NCBI GenBank assembly: GCA_903905685.1
Contig: CAIVHI010000481.1
Location: forward strand, 1 to 20,184
Reading direction: 5' to 3'
Origin: an uncultured Bacteroidota bacterium
GTDB lineage: Bacteria > Bacteroidota > Bacteroidia > Chitinophagales > Chitinophagaceae
DNA length: 20,184 nt
Part shown: in pieces, positions 1 to 9,448 of the stretch
Numbering within the stretch: position 1 is the first letter of the stretch
How the letters are laid out: each line of letters starts with the position of its first letter
Notes under the pieces: generated by a model
Seen by the model: the letters and a program-made list of their open reading frames with translations, nothing else
Database searches by the model: none
What the model was told of the DNA's origin: nothing
Made by a program: the position numbers and the translations under genes

Positions 1-331
1 CCGGTTTAAACAACTCTTTTGCGCGTATTTCAGCCAAGGCCAAATGGGTGCCTGCTACCGGTACGAAACTGAGCATGGCGAACAATAAGGCCACGGCGCC
101 CGAAATCAACCTTCGCGGGCTGCTCTGCGAGCCCATTGCCACCACGGTGCATGTGCAGCGGCCTGTGCACCACAACAGAATCGTCGGGTTGAATCAACCC
201 ACTGTGCCCACCACCCACAACCGGCACATCTGACCCTACCGGAAAGGCCATATTGGCGGGCATTATGACGAGGAATAGGGGAGTGATTTTCCTGTTTTAC
301 GAACAAACACCGATTTCAATTTGCGTAGGTG

Positions 332-357
332 GGATGTTTTGTAGGGTGCAAACATCC
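332..357. repeat. 8-bp perfect inverted repeat (stem-loop)
   Basis: The arms GGATGTTT (332-339) and AAACATCC (350-357) are perfect reverse complements around a 10-base loop. No T-run follows on either side, so it is not a textbook intrinsic terminator. It may end a transcript coming from the left of the window or be a chance hairpin. Confidence 0.3.
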
Positions 358-609
358 GACTTATGCCGGTTCGGAAAATCGACTTACCTCAAGTAGTGGA
401 GCCACCCGCCGTTTAATGGTTATTGTCAACTTGGGAAACCCGCAATGCGTTTTCAGGCACCGATTTTTGAACAAATGCGATACTTTTAGGAAACACCCCG
501 ACCCATTGCATAGCATGCCGCAGCACCCGGCCGAGCCTTGATGTAGCGGAAATATTTAAAAAAAATTCGTTTTCAGTGACAAGGAACAAAATTTTTCAAA
601 ATAAAACGC

Positions 610-617
610 TAATTTTA
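610..617 (+). promoter_or_regulatory. Possible -7 element upstream of the PKD adhesin gene
   Basis: TAATTTTA at 610-617 matches the Bacteroidota -7 consensus TAnnTTTG except at the last base. It lies in an AT-rich stretch 38 bases before the ATG at 656. No good TTG-type -33 element sits at the expected 17-23 base spacing, so this is tentative. Confidence 0.25.
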
Positions 618-655
618 TTTGGATTTCCACAGTCAATTAAATCCAATTTTAAAAC

Positions 656-3600
656 ATGGTTATGAAAACTCGACTTTACATCTTCCTATCGGTGTTGGCG
701 AGCCTTTTGGCACCAAGCTTACTTCATGCCCAAACCGCAGGTTTCACGGCCGATGTGGATTCCGGCTGTGCGCCATTGGTGGTGCATTTCACGAATACAT
801 CAACCGGTGCTACGAGTTACCATTGGGATTTGGGGAACGGCACTACCTCGGCATTGACCGATGTGTCGGGCAGCTACCTCACACCGGGAACGTACACGGC
901 AACCCTAATAGCCTACAACGGCACGAGCACCAGTACCAAGACCATGACCATTACCGTATTCCCATCGCCTACCGTGTCATTTGTTGCGCCCGACACCGCA
1001 GTGTGTCCGGGCACGGCGGTCAACTTCGTGAGTACCACGGTTGCGGGGGTGCCGGGAGCCCTCACCTACATCTGGAATTTTGGAGATGGCAGTACATCAA
1101 CGGCAACATCGCCGGGGCATGTCTTTCCCGGACCCGGCTATTACAACATCACCCTATTCGCCACTAATGCAAAGGGATGCCAGAGTTCCGCCACCTATGG
1201 CGGATATGTGCACGTCTATACGGCCCCTACGGCCTCGTTCTCGGCTCCCGTAACCACGTTCTGCAATCCGCCGGGTGCCGCTACATTTACGAGCGGCACA
1301 TCGGGAACCGCGCCATTCACCTATGCCTGGACATTTGGCGACGGGGCTACCTCCACCCTGGCCGACCCGTCCCATACCTATGCCGCCACTGGAACCTATT
1401 CTGTCAGGCTGGTGGTTACCGACGGACACGGATGTATGGACACCTTCAACTGGGCCCACTACATCACGGTTACCCAACTCGCGGCATCATTCAACTCCGT
1501 TACCACAGCCTGCGTCAACTCTTGGGTGTCGTTCCACAATTCCAGTACGCCCTATGGAAACTGTACCTGGTATTTTGGCGATGGTGACACCTCCACTGCC
1601 GACTCCCCCTCACATTTCTATACCACTACCGGGACGTTTACCGTAAAGTTGGTGATACAGACCGGACCATGTACCGATACTGTGACCCATACCATCATCA
1701 TTACCCCCGGCCCAACCATGGGCATTGTGCCTACCCCTGCCGAACCATGCCCTGCCCCGGTCTCCATCAGTTTTGACGGCACCGGTGTGCCGGCGGGCGC
1801 AACAGTGAACTGGACCTTCAGCGATGGAGGCACCGGTAGCGGCAATCCCGACTCCCATAGTTTTGCCACGAACGGCGTGTTTTCTGTAGGCATGTATGTG
1901 GCGTTGTCGGACGGCTGCAAGGACACCCTCTACCGTTACGACACCATCTACAACCTATATTTGAATGTTGTGGACACCCCGAAATCGGGCTGTGTGCCGC
2001 TCACGGTGCCCTTCAGCGTTAGTGCCGGCACTACGGTGCCGTTGGGTCTGCCGGCAACTTATCCATACGGTATAGCCTCCTATTCCTGGAGCTTCGGCGA
2101 TGGGTCGGCGGTATCCACCGCCCCAACGCCCACGCACACCTACACCGCCCCCGGCATCTATCACGGCACCATTACCGTAACCACCGCCAATGGATGTACC
2201 GTGATGGACACATTCATCCTTAGGGTAGGCGTACCGCCTGTGGAATCTTTTTACGCCACCCCTACACCCGTGTGTGCCGATAGGGCGGTGAGCTTCATCA
2301 GCACCTCTACCGGAACCATTACCGACTACTTTTGGCAATTTGGCGATGGTGGCAGTGTAATCGATTCCACCCCGGCCACGAACCACATTTACACCATACC
2401 CGGCACCTACTCCGTTACGCTTATCGTGTATGACAATGGCTGCCCCAGTTTGCCCATAACGCTCACCAACTATATCACGGTAGACTCACCGAAGGCATTG
2501 TTCATAGACACCTTTATATGTGTGCCCCCCACGAGTGTCGGCTTCATAGACCAATCTATAGGTGCCGACTCGTTGCGGTGGTATTTCGGGGATGGCACGA
2601 GCTCCACATTAACCAACCCCACCCATAACTTCCCCACCTTGGGCATTTATACGGTGACGCTCACCACCTACAATGTGCTGAGCGGGTGCCGAGACACCAC
2701 TACCCAAGTTGTCAACCTCTTTCACCCCACGGTGGTTATGGCGGCCGATGATACAGCGATTTGCCAATGGGGTGTCGTCAATTTCAGTCCGACTATAACG
2801 GGAGGCACGGCCACCCAGTACACGTGGCTCATAGACAGCACTTTTGTGAGCGGCTACCCCGGCCCCAACATCTTTACCGACACCTTCAAGAGCACGGGTT
2901 GGTATTCGGTATCTGTAGTCATTTTAGACCAACACGGGTGTTTGGATACGTTTACGCGGAGCCACTACATTTTAGTGGCCAAGCCCACCGACAATTTCAC
3001 GGTGGCCCCGCCGGCGGGGTGCAAGCCGCTGACCGTCACCTTTACCGACGGCAGCACCGATGTGCCCGGAGCGTTCATCACCACTTATACCTGGATGTTC
3101 GGAGACGGGAATTCTTCAACGGTGACTACACCGGTTACGACCCACACCTATACGATGGCGGGAACTTTTCCTGTGGAAGAAATAGTTACGGACAATATTG
3201 GGTGTAAAGACACCTTGACCAAGCCGTCGCTCATCACCGTTACCAGCCCGCAAGCGGTGTTTTCGGCCAATACCTTTTTTCCTTGCATCAACCAGACAGT
3301 CACCTTCACCAACCTGAGTACCGGTATTGTGTCCTCGTTTTGGATTTTCGGAGACGGCGATACCGCCAATACGACCTCGACCAACCATGCCTATGCCGCG
3401 ACGGGAATATATACCGTGAAACTCGTGGTGATTGATGCCAATGGCTGCACCGATACCGCCACCTACCTCAACTACATCACCGTAACGCAACCCACGGCTT
3501 CCTTCTACATGAACGACTCTTTCACCATCTGCATCCCGCTGGAGGTGAATTTCTACAATACCAGTACGGGAGCCGCGAGTTACCAGTGGAGCTTCGGCAA

Positions 3601-5218
3601 TGGCGACCATTCGGTGGCTGTGGACCCTGCCGAGCTGTATGTGGCCAATGGTTACGATACCGTAGCGCTCGTAGCCACCAATGCGTATGGGTGTACCGAT
3701 ACCGCTTATGGGCACGTCAACATATATGGCTATGCGGGCGAATTCAGCTATACCCCCGATTCGGGCTGCACGCCACTTCGGGTATTTTTCAATGCCGGAT
3801 TGCTGAATGTACCCAACATCATCTGGGACTTTGCCGACGGCATAACGAGCAGCCCAACCACCTCGGATACGATTTCGCACGTCTACATTGTACCCGGAAA
3901 GTATGTTCCCAAGCTCATTTTGAGCGACAACACGGGTTGCCAAAACTCGAGTATGGGTAAAGACACCATCAAGGTAGATGCGGTGTTGGCCGGCTTCACG
4001 ACACTGCCACACCCCGTGTGCCTTGGGGAGCCCATGCAATTTGAAGACACGTCGTTCAGCTACTTCTCTACCGTGCATACTCAGATATGGACCATCAATG
4101 GCGGAGACACCACCTCGATTGCCATGCCCACTTACACGTTTGACAGCTTGGGCACCTACCCCGTCACCCTGACGGCTACCGATGGTTGGGGATGCACTGC
4201 GGGTATGAGTGGCACGGTAACGGTATTCCCACCGCCGGTAATCACCGTGAGTCCGGACACCACGGTGTGCATTGGAGATGCGGCTACACTTTACGGCTAC
4301 GGTGGCGTGAGCTATACGTGGTCTCCGGGTGCAACGTTGAGCTGCACCGCCTGCAACCCCACCCATGCAACGCCAACAGTGCCCACCCAATACTTCGTAA
4401 CCGGCACCGACCATAACGGCTGCAAGGGCACCGACTCCGTAGTTGTACACATCCGTACCAAAACGACGTCGGGAGCAATGGGTAGTGGATACATCTGTTA
4501 TGGGCAATCGCTGCAACTCAACGATACCGGTGCCACTAAATTTACTTGGATACCTACTACGGGCCTTAATGCCTGGAACATTGCCGACCCCATTGCGTCG
4601 CCCTATTCAACCATCACCTACACCGTGGTGGCCCAACTGGGCAACTGCACACCCGACACCAATTACGTGAACGTGGTGGTGCACCCGCTGCCGCAAATAG
4701 ATGCCGGGCCAGACCAAACGATTGTAGACGGGGCGTCGGCCCTTATCAAGGGGACGGGGACAAGTATAGCCACCATTACCTGGACACCTTCGCAAACCCT
4801 CAGCTGCGACAGTTGCTTGAACCCTACGTCTACACCACCCACAACCACCACCTATACGGTGAGTGTGTCCTCGGAATACGGTTGTTTGGCATCAGACAGT
4901 GTGACGATAAAGGTGATCTGCGATGCCAGCCAAGTATTTATGCCCAATGCATTTACCCCTAACAATGATGGCAATAACGATGTGTACTACCCGCGTGGCA
5001 GCGGCATCAGCATCATTAGGTCGTTCAGGATATACAACCGGTGGGGAGAGTTGCTGTTTGAGCGGTCTAACATCCAAATCAACGACGAATCGAACGCGTG
5101 GAACGGAAGCTACAACGGCGGGGAGCCCAGACCCGATGTATATGTGTATGTGGTGGAGGCCGTGTGCGCGAACGGACAGTCGGTGAGTTTGAAGGGCGAT
5201 GTAACCATTATTAAGTGA
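656..5218 (+). CDS. Giant PKD-repeat secreted adhesin with gliding motility-type (T9SS type B) C-terminal domain
   Basis: This 1520-residue protein is predicted to be exported by Sec and then carried across the outer membrane by the type IX secretion system to act as a surface or gliding adhesin. A signal peptide ends at about residue 26 (LLHAQ). About 14 PKD-like repeats follow, to about residue 1190. Most carry the hallmark W-x-F-G-D/N-G (for example YIWNFGDG, YSWSFGDG, YTWMFGDG); those near YTWLIDS and QIWTING are degenerate. Three Ig-like modules cover about 1192-1421, two of them with an LSCxxC motif and all ending in a T-Y-x-V-like strand. The C-terminal domain (about 1422-1520; FMPNAFTPNNDG, YNRWGE) is the CHU_C/type B sorting domain known from Bacteroidota adhesins. 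Thirteen of the 14 repeats carry a Cys near both ends. An in-frame ATG at 662 is an equally good start. The PorP/SprF-like gene follows directly, a common pairing. The ligand is unknown. Confidence 0.93.
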   Translation: MVMKTRLYIFLSVLASLLAPSLLHAQTAGFTADVDSGCAPLVVHFTNTSTGATSYHWDLGNGTTSALTDVSGSYLTPGTYTATLIAYNGTSTSTKTMTITVFPSPTVSFVAPDTAVCPGTAVNFVSTTVAGVPGALTYIWNFGDGSTSTATSPGHVFPGPGYYNITLFATNAKGCQSSATYGGYVHVYTAPTASFSAPVTTFCNPPGAATFTSGTSGTAPFTYAWTFGDGATSTLADPSHTYAATGTYSVRLVVTDGHGCMDTFNWAHYITVTQLAASFNSVTTACVNSWVSFHNSSTPYGNCTWYFGDGDTSTADSPSHFYTTTGTFTVKLVIQTGPCTDTVTHTIIITPGPTMGIVPTPAEPCPAPVSISFDGTGVPAGATVNWTFSDGGTGSGNPDSHSFATNGVFSVGMYVALSDGCKDTLYRYDTIYNLYLNVVDTPKSGCVPLTVPFSVSAGTTVPLGLPATYPYGIASYSWSFGDGSAVSTAPTPTHTYTAPGIYHGTITVTTANGCTVMDTFILRVGVPPVESFYATPTPVCADRAVSFISTSTGTITDYFWQFGDGGSVIDSTPATNHIYTIPGTYSVTLIVYDNGCPSLPITLTNYITVDSPKALFIDTFICVPPTSVGFIDQSIGADSLRWYFGDGTSSTLTNPTHNFPTLGIYTVTLTTYNVLSGCRDTTTQVVNLFHPTVVMAADDTAICQWGVVNFSPTITGGTATQYTWLIDSTFVSGYPGPNIFTDTFKSTGWYSVSVVILDQHGCLDTFTRSHYILVAKPTDNFTVAPPAGCKPLTVTFTDGSTDVPGAFITTYTWMFGDGNSSTVTTPVTTHTYTMAGTFPVEEIVTDNIGCKDTLTKPSLITVTSPQAVFSANTFFPCINQTVTFTNLSTGIVSSFWIFGDGDTANTTSTNHAYAATGIYTVKLVVIDANGCTDTATYLNYITVTQPTASFYMNDSFTICIPLEVNFYNTSTGAASYQWSFGNGDHSVAVDPAELYVANGYDTVALVATNAYGCTDTAYGHVNIYGYAGEFSYTPDSGCTPLRVFFNAGLLNVPNIIWDFADGITSSPTTSDTISHVYIVPGKYVPKLILSDNTGCQNSSMGKDTIKVDAVLAGFTTLPHPVCLGEPMQFEDTSFSYFSTVHTQIWTINGGDTTSIAMPTYTFDSLGTYPVTLTATDGWGCTAGMSGTVTVFPPPVITVSPDTTVCIGDAATLYGYGGVSYTWSPGATLSCTACNPTHATPTVPTQYFVTGTDHNGCKGTDSVVVHIRTKTTSGAMGSGYICYGQSLQLNDTGATKFTWIPTTGLNAWNIADPIASPYSTITYTVVAQLGNCTPDTNYVNVVVHPLPQIDAGPDQTIVDGASALIKGTGTSIATITWTPSQTLSCDSCLNPTSTPPTTTTYTVSVSSEYGCLASDSVTIKVICDASQVFMPNAFTPNNDGNNDVYYPRGSGISIIRSFRIYNRWGELLFERSNIQINDESNAWNGSYNGGEPRPDVYVYVVEAVCANGQSVSLKGDVTIIK

Positions 5219-5238
5219 CGACCACAAAACCCAACAAC

Positions 5239-6264
5239 ATGAAAAGGCTAATCGTTTTTTTGCTGTTCATGAATGCCACACGGGCATTTGGTCAGGCCGA
5301 CATCCACTTTTCCCAGTTCTATGAGACCTCCATATTGCGGAACCCCGCCCTCACCGGCGTGTTTGCCGACGAGTTCAAACTCGGTGCCTACTACCGCAAC
5401 CAATGGGCAAGCATCATCAATCCCTATCAAACCTACTTGGCCACTGCCGAAACCCATTTTGCACTGAGCAGCCGGTCTCAAGACTTTGTAAGTATAGGGT
5501 TGCTTGGCTTTACCGACAAGGCCGGCAGCTTGGATCAAAAAATCACGTCGTTCTATCCTGCAATCAACTACAACAAATCCATCAACCCGGCCCGCAATTC
5601 GTTTTTGTCGGTGGGCTTTACGGGCGGATATATCCAGTATAGCTTCGACCCCTCGAAGGCTACCTTCAACAACCAATACCTGAACGGCAAATACGACCCC
5701 AACAACCCATCGCTGGAGAAACTGCCCAACCCCAAGATGAATTTTTGGGACCTTGGGGCGGGTGTGAATTACAACACCAATTTGGGGGACGAATATGGCC
5801 CGACCATGATGTTCGGCATATCGGCCTACCACTTCACACAGCCCGACTTTTCCTACTACAGCACCCCGACGGTGAACCTCAACATTAGGGAAAATGCCAA
5901 TGCGGCATTCAGTATGGACGTTCGGGACGATGTCAATTTACAGATTCAGGCCAACTATGCGCAGCAGGGCACCTACAACGAAATCATGGCCGGAGGTTTG
6001 TTGCGCCTCAACGTGCATACCGCAGGCTTGGGGTCGGTTCTGCAGTTCAGCGTCGGTGCGTTTTACCGGTATGCCGATGCCATCATACCGGTAGTGAAAT
6101 TGAAATACGACAACCTGAGCTTCGGCGTGAGCTACGATGTGAACCTGTCTACCCTCACCCCTGCAAGCGCCATGAAGGGCGGCTACGAAATGACGTTGTT
6201 CTATTCGGGCCTCTACCCCCACCACAACGGCTCTGCATTAAAACTGGTGTGCCCAAGATTTTAG
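5239..6264 (+). CDS. PorP/SprF family type IX secretion system membrane protein
   Basis: This 341-residue protein has a signal peptide (MKRLIVFLLF to about residue 19). Directly after it comes the family signature: the ADIHFSQFYET segment, RNPALTG, and YRNQW. The remainder is rich in alternating aromatic and polar strands, as expected of an outer-membrane beta-barrel. PorP/SprF proteins are known to be encoded next to large proteins with type B sorting domains and to help secrete or anchor them, so the upstream adhesin is the likely client. I chose the ATG at 5239 because the signal peptide begins there. A GTG at 5215 overlaps the adhesin stop as GTGA and would add eight polar residues; it remains possible and would imply translational coupling. 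The 20-base gap indicates one operon either way. Confidence 0.92.
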   Translation: MKRLIVFLLFMNATRAFGQADIHFSQFYETSILRNPALTGVFADEFKLGAYYRNQWASIINPYQTYLATAETHFALSSRSQDFVSIGLLGFTDKAGSLDQKITSFYPAINYNKSINPARNSFLSVGFTGGYIQYSFDPSKATFNNQYLNGKYDPNNPSLEKLPNPKMNFWDLGAGVNYNTNLGDEYGPTMMFGISAYHFTQPDFSYYSTPTVNLNIRENANAAFSMDVRDDVNLQIQANYAQQGTYNEIMAGGLLRLNVHTAGLGSVLQFSVGAFYRYADAIIPVVKLKYDNLSFGVSYDVNLSTLTPASAMKGGYEMTLFYSGLYPHHNGSALKLVCPRF

Positions 6265-6421
6265 TACAAGGTGGGCGAGGCGTAGCCCGTTACATCGGCC
6301 ATCGTGGGGTCATGTCGGCACTACTCCAATTAACACCATTTTAAACCTTCCAAGCCCTCACCGCATTGGGCCAATGTTGACATTTGCTTTGAAGCATAAG
6401 CTACAAAGTCTGAGCAACATC

Positions 6422-7696
6422 ATGAAAACCAAACTCCTTTTCCTCCTTTGCGGCATCACCGCACTTACACACATTGCCAGCGCCCAAAACAAGGCTTATG
6501 CCGGCAAAATGGATAGCCTGTTCAAGGGATTCATGAACGCCGACTACAACATCATCAAGCCGCTTCTTGACGAACACGTGAAGATAGGAGACCTACCCAC
6601 GGGCATGAACGATACCGTGGTTCCGCAAGTATTGGCACAACTGCCCAAGCCCACGGCGTGCAAGGTGACATCGGAGGAGTTGCACAACATCAACACCAAA
6701 GTAAGTGCCGTGTTCGTCATCAACGGCAAGGAAGCCGACAGGTCTTTCCTCTTCAATAAGGACGGGAAAGTGGTTGAAATGGATATTCTGGGCAATGCCA
6801 AAACAAAAACATCGGTGGTGCAAATGGACAAGGGCAAGCTTACCTTGCCGCAAAAGGTAACCCTGCCCTTCAAGCTAAAACGAGGGGAGATATTCGTGAA
6901 AGCTACCCTAAACGGCACCGAGCAGGATTTCCTGCTGGATAGCGGTGCCCCGGTGTTGATGCTCAACGGCAAACACCTGCCCAAAGGTGCCGGGAAGCCA
7001 TCAGGCGCTCAAGCCAACGGCATTGGGGGCGACGTGGGCAACATGACGATGGTGCACGTGGACAGCTTCAACCTTGGCGGCATTGAAATTGAGGATGCCG
7101 AGGCATTGGCCTACGATATGGGTCAAGTGGAGAAGATGGTGAAACACAAACATGCCGGGCTGATAGGGTATGAGGTATTCAAGGAATATGAAGTCACCTT
7201 CGACTATCAAAACAAATTGTTGACACTGGTGAAGACGGACGCGAACGGCAACCGCGCCGAAAATGTGGCCCAACAGCCCATGCCGGTGGCTACAGCCGGC
7301 TTCGAGATGGTGATGCACATCCCGATGCTGAACATTACCATCTCGGGTAAAGAATACAGGATGGGGCTGGACTGCGGCGCGGAGAGCAACCTATTTTATG
7401 AAAAGCACATCAAGGACCTCGGCGACAATTTCGAGCGGAAGCGGAAAGCCAAGCTCGGTGGCGCCGGTGAGCAAGTTACGAAAGTGCCCACGGGCATTAT
7501 TCGTGAGGGGCATATAGGGAAGGCCGTTTTTACCCACATGCGCACCGCCTGCTCCGACGGGCAGATAGACCAATTGAACCAAGGCTATGAACTTCAAACA
7601 GACGGTCTGCTGGGCTATCCTTTTTTGAAACAATACGTTACCACCATCAACTATAAAAAGAAGGAAATCAGGTTTTATGCGTCGGGAAGCCTATGA
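6422..7696 (+). CDS. Exported protein with two retropepsin-like aspartyl protease domains
   Basis: This 424-residue protein has a signal peptide (MKTKLLFLLC to about residue 21, ending ASAQ). Residues about 25-130 look like an NTF2-like alpha+beta domain (my inference from the pattern). Two retropepsin-like modules follow. The first has LLDSGAPVLML with the presumed catalytic Asp at 173, and closes with GLIGYEVFKEYEVTFDY. The second has GLDCGAESNLF with Asp 317, and closes with DGLLGYPFLKQY. Both keep D-x-G, but in the second the usual Ser/Thr is Cys 318, so activity there is uncertain. Family knowledge suggests a periplasmic or surface aspartyl protease; the substrate is unknown. I chose the ATG at 6422 over the upstream start at 6374 because it begins the signal peptide. 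The 157-base gap to the PorP-like gene suggests a separate transcript. Confidence 0.85.
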   Translation: MKTKLLFLLCGITALTHIASAQNKAYAGKMDSLFKGFMNADYNIIKPLLDEHVKIGDLPTGMNDTVVPQVLAQLPKPTACKVTSEELHNINTKVSAVFVINGKEADRSFLFNKDGKVVEMDILGNAKTKTSVVQMDKGKLTLPQKVTLPFKLKRGEIFVKATLNGTEQDFLLDSGAPVLMLNGKHLPKGAGKPSGAQANGIGGDVGNMTMVHVDSFNLGGIEIEDAEALAYDMGQVEKMVKHKHAGLIGYEVFKEYEVTFDYQNKLLTLVKTDANGNRAENVAQQPMPVATAGFEMVMHIPMLNITISGKEYRMGLDCGAESNLFYEKHIKDLGDNFERKRKAKLGGAGEQVTKVPTGIIREGHIGKAVFTHMRTACSDGQIDQLNQGYELQTDGLLGYPFLKQYVTTINYKKKEIRFYASGSL

Positions 7697-7700
7697 GTTT

Positions 7701-7740
7701 GGGGCCGCAGGTTGGTGCCTCAGCCATTCTTGCCGGCCCC
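7701..7740 (+). terminator. Possible GC-rich terminator hairpin after the protease gene
   Basis: GGGGCCG at 7701-7707 pairs with CGGCCCC at 7734-7740 around a 26-base loop, five bases after the stop at 7696. There is no T-run, so this is a weak call; it may instead only stabilise the 3' end. Confidence 0.25.
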
Positions 7741-7812
7741 CCCGGACACCCCGCGCAAGGGCGTATAGTTGCGGCACCCATTGAGCAAAAATGCAAAACT
7801 ACTAATTATAGG

Positions 7813-7820
7813 TATATTTA
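7813..7820 (+). promoter_or_regulatory. Possible -7 element for the histidine kinase gene
   Basis: TATATTTA at 7813-7820 matches TAnnTTTG except at the last base. It lies in the AT-rich part of the gap, 46 bases before the kinase ATG at 7867. The nearest TTG (7781-7783) is 29 bases upstream, longer than the usual spacing, so support is partial. Confidence 0.28.
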
Positions 7821-7866
7821 CATTAATATTACTCGATACCTTCGGGCCTTGAAAGAATTGCGGATT

Positions 7867-9444
7867 ATGCGTCCCGAGTTGTCGATTTTGCTGCGCAATA
7901 CGCCGAGTGACTCCTTGGTTCCTGAGTTGGCCCTGTTGGAGCACCTGTATCAATACCGTATCGTTTCGGACGGACGTATAGAAGTGACTTTTGTGGGCAG
8001 TGTGGCGAAGAAAATCTTGGGGTTGGTAGAGGGGGCTGTTTTGGGGCCAGAGGGTTTTGATTGCATTCATCCCGACGACAGGCAGGAGTATTATGAAAAA
8101 ATGTCGGAGTCTAACCGTACCGGTGCACCCATGGAATTTCTTTTCAGGAGTGGGCAACAATACCTCGGATCGAAAAAAATCAAAATAGTATCCGTACCCA
8201 AGTACCTGCCGGATGGCGCAATCGTTCGAACCGGCATTGTAGAGCCACAACAGGATGGAAGTGGACGGGAAACGGATGCCTATGTGGCCTTGGAACGGGA
8301 ACTGGCAACATTGGAGCAGCGAAACAAGGCATTGATGGAGGAAAACACCTTGTTGGCGAGGGCGCAAGAAAACTACAACAAGTTGATAGACGCGCTACCC
8401 CAAGGAGTTTTTGTGAAAAAGGGAAGCCGTTTCATTTATGCCAACCAGAAATATTGCAACCTCTTCGGTGTAAAGGATTTTGATGCCCTGAAAGAATCGA
8501 CGTGGCAGGAAATCCAGCCCACCACCCATCACGTCGAGTCCATTGCCGCCCATGACATCGCCGTAATGGAATCAGGAATTCCGAAATGGATTTATGGTTT
8601 CGAGTTTACCGACAATGATGGTGGACAGCATTTCTTCGACATCGTCAAGTCTCCATTCTATATAGCGGAATTGGGGGAGTCGGCCATTCTGGGCATTATG
8701 GTGGAGACGACGGAAAAGAAAATTGCCGATTTGGAACGCACGAAATTCATCAACGACATTTTGGAGCGCAACAAGAACCTTGAACAGTTCTCCTACATCG
8801 TGTCCCACAATTTGCGGTCATCGGTGGCCAACATATTGGGCATATCCGACTATCTGGGGCATTTATTGGCCGACAATGAATCGGTTGGAGATGAGACCCA
8901 TCGGCTTGTGTCGGGTCTGGACTTGTCGGCACAAAAACTCGATGGCGTAATCAAGGATCTGAACGACGTAGTCAACAGCAATCAGAAGTTCGCTTATGAA
9001 CATGTAAATTTTCATAATATACTGAAAGAAGTCAAGTTTGAACTAAAGACGGCAATCAGGGAATCGAATACGGAAATAAGGTATGATTTCAACGGCGTGG
9101 CCGGATGCAGTTCGATAAGGGCATACATCCACAGCATCTTTTTTAATCTGATTTCCAACAGCATCAAATACCGAAAGCGCAATATTCCCTGTGTCGTCGA
9201 AGTTTGTTCCCGCAGTATATTGGGCGGCTACGAGCTCGTTTTTCAGGACAACGGCATAGGCATAGACTTGGAAAAGCATCGACAAAACGTGTTTGGCATG
9301 TATCGCACGTTCCATCCAGGCATACCGGGTAAGGGGATGGGGTTGTTCATGGTGAAATCTCAAGTTGGGATTCTGGACGGGACCATTGGTGTCGAAAGCC
9401 GGCCCGATATTGGAACCAAATTTATGTTACAATTCAAACAGTAA
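7867..9444 (+). CDS. Soluble PAS-domain sensor histidine kinase
   Basis: This 525-residue kinase should sense an intracellular signal, autophosphorylate on His and pass phosphate to a receiver. It has no signal peptide or membrane helix, so it is probably cytoplasmic. An N-terminal PAS-like region lies at about 25-125 (HPDDRQEYYEKM), then a short coiled coil (about 135-170), a second PAS domain (about 175-285; IYANQKYCNLFGV) and the HisKA H-box SHNLRSS with His 314. The ATPase domain has the N-box FNLISNSIKY (Asn 431), G1 DNGIGID (Asp 461) and G2 GKGMGL (488-493), so all catalytic motifs are present. I chose the ATG at 7867. The frame is open back to 7693, but that stretch is GC-rich and atypical and would overlap the protease stop. 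The first receiver gene starts four bases after the stop, so the two are almost certainly co-transcribed and a cognate pair. Confidence 0.93.
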   Translation: MRPELSILLRNTPSDSLVPELALLEHLYQYRIVSDGRIEVTFVGSVAKKILGLVEGAVLGPEGFDCIHPDDRQEYYEKMSESNRTGAPMEFLFRSGQQYLGSKKIKIVSVPKYLPDGAIVRTGIVEPQQDGSGRETDAYVALERELATLEQRNKALMEENTLLARAQENYNKLIDALPQGVFVKKGSRFIYANQKYCNLFGVKDFDALKESTWQEIQPTTHHVESIAAHDIAVMESGIPKWIYGFEFTDNDGGQHFFDIVKSPFYIAELGESAILGIMVETTEKKIADLERTKFINDILERNKNLEQFSYIVSHNLRSSVANILGISDYLGHLLADNESVGDETHRLVSGLDLSAQKLDGVIKDLNDVVNSNQKFAYEHVNFHNILKEVKFELKTAIRESNTEIRYDFNGVAGCSSIRAYIHSIFFNLISNSIKYRKRNIPCVVEVCSRSILGGYELVFQDNGIGIDLEKHRQNVFGMYRTFHPGIPGKGMGLFMVKSQVGILDGTIGVESRPDIGTKFMLQFKQ

Positions 9445-9448
9445 AGGC

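Larger units (their letters stand above)
1..655. other. Left-end region without a convincing gene
   Basis: I see no gene I can support here. A plus-strand frame is open from the left edge (from about position 3) to a stop at 233, and a minus-strand frame is open from 263 to 30. Both give low-complexity His/Pro/Arg/Gly-rich translations with no domain, signal peptide or recognisable motif. The left-edge frame could in principle be the tail of a gene cut by the window. A short inverted repeat lies at 332-357. From about 542 the sequence turns strongly AT-rich, which fits a promoter and leader for the adhesin gene that starts at 656. Confidence 0.5.

Noticed and set aside
30..263. A 77-codon minus-strand frame near the left edge
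   Set aside because: It overlaps other open frames of similar length on both strands, and has no recognisable domain or start context.
656..4230. Repeated DNA that could be mistaken for a CRISPR array or tandem satellite
   Set aside because: The repetition is at protein level (PKD modules of roughly 80-95 residues) with diverged DNA, not short identical direct repeats with spacers.
3116..4516. A 466-codon open frame on the minus strand inside the adhesin gene
   Set aside because: It is antisense to well-supported PKD repeats. Its translation is Arg/Gly/His-rich with no domain or signal peptide, and its openness follows from the Thr-rich codon bias of the sense strand.
7693..7866. N-terminal extension of the kinase frame overlapping the protease stop as ATGA
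   Set aside because: The extension is Pro/Gly-rich then Tyr/Ile-rich with no domain, contains a GC hairpin and a likely promoter element, and a good ATG follows at 7867.
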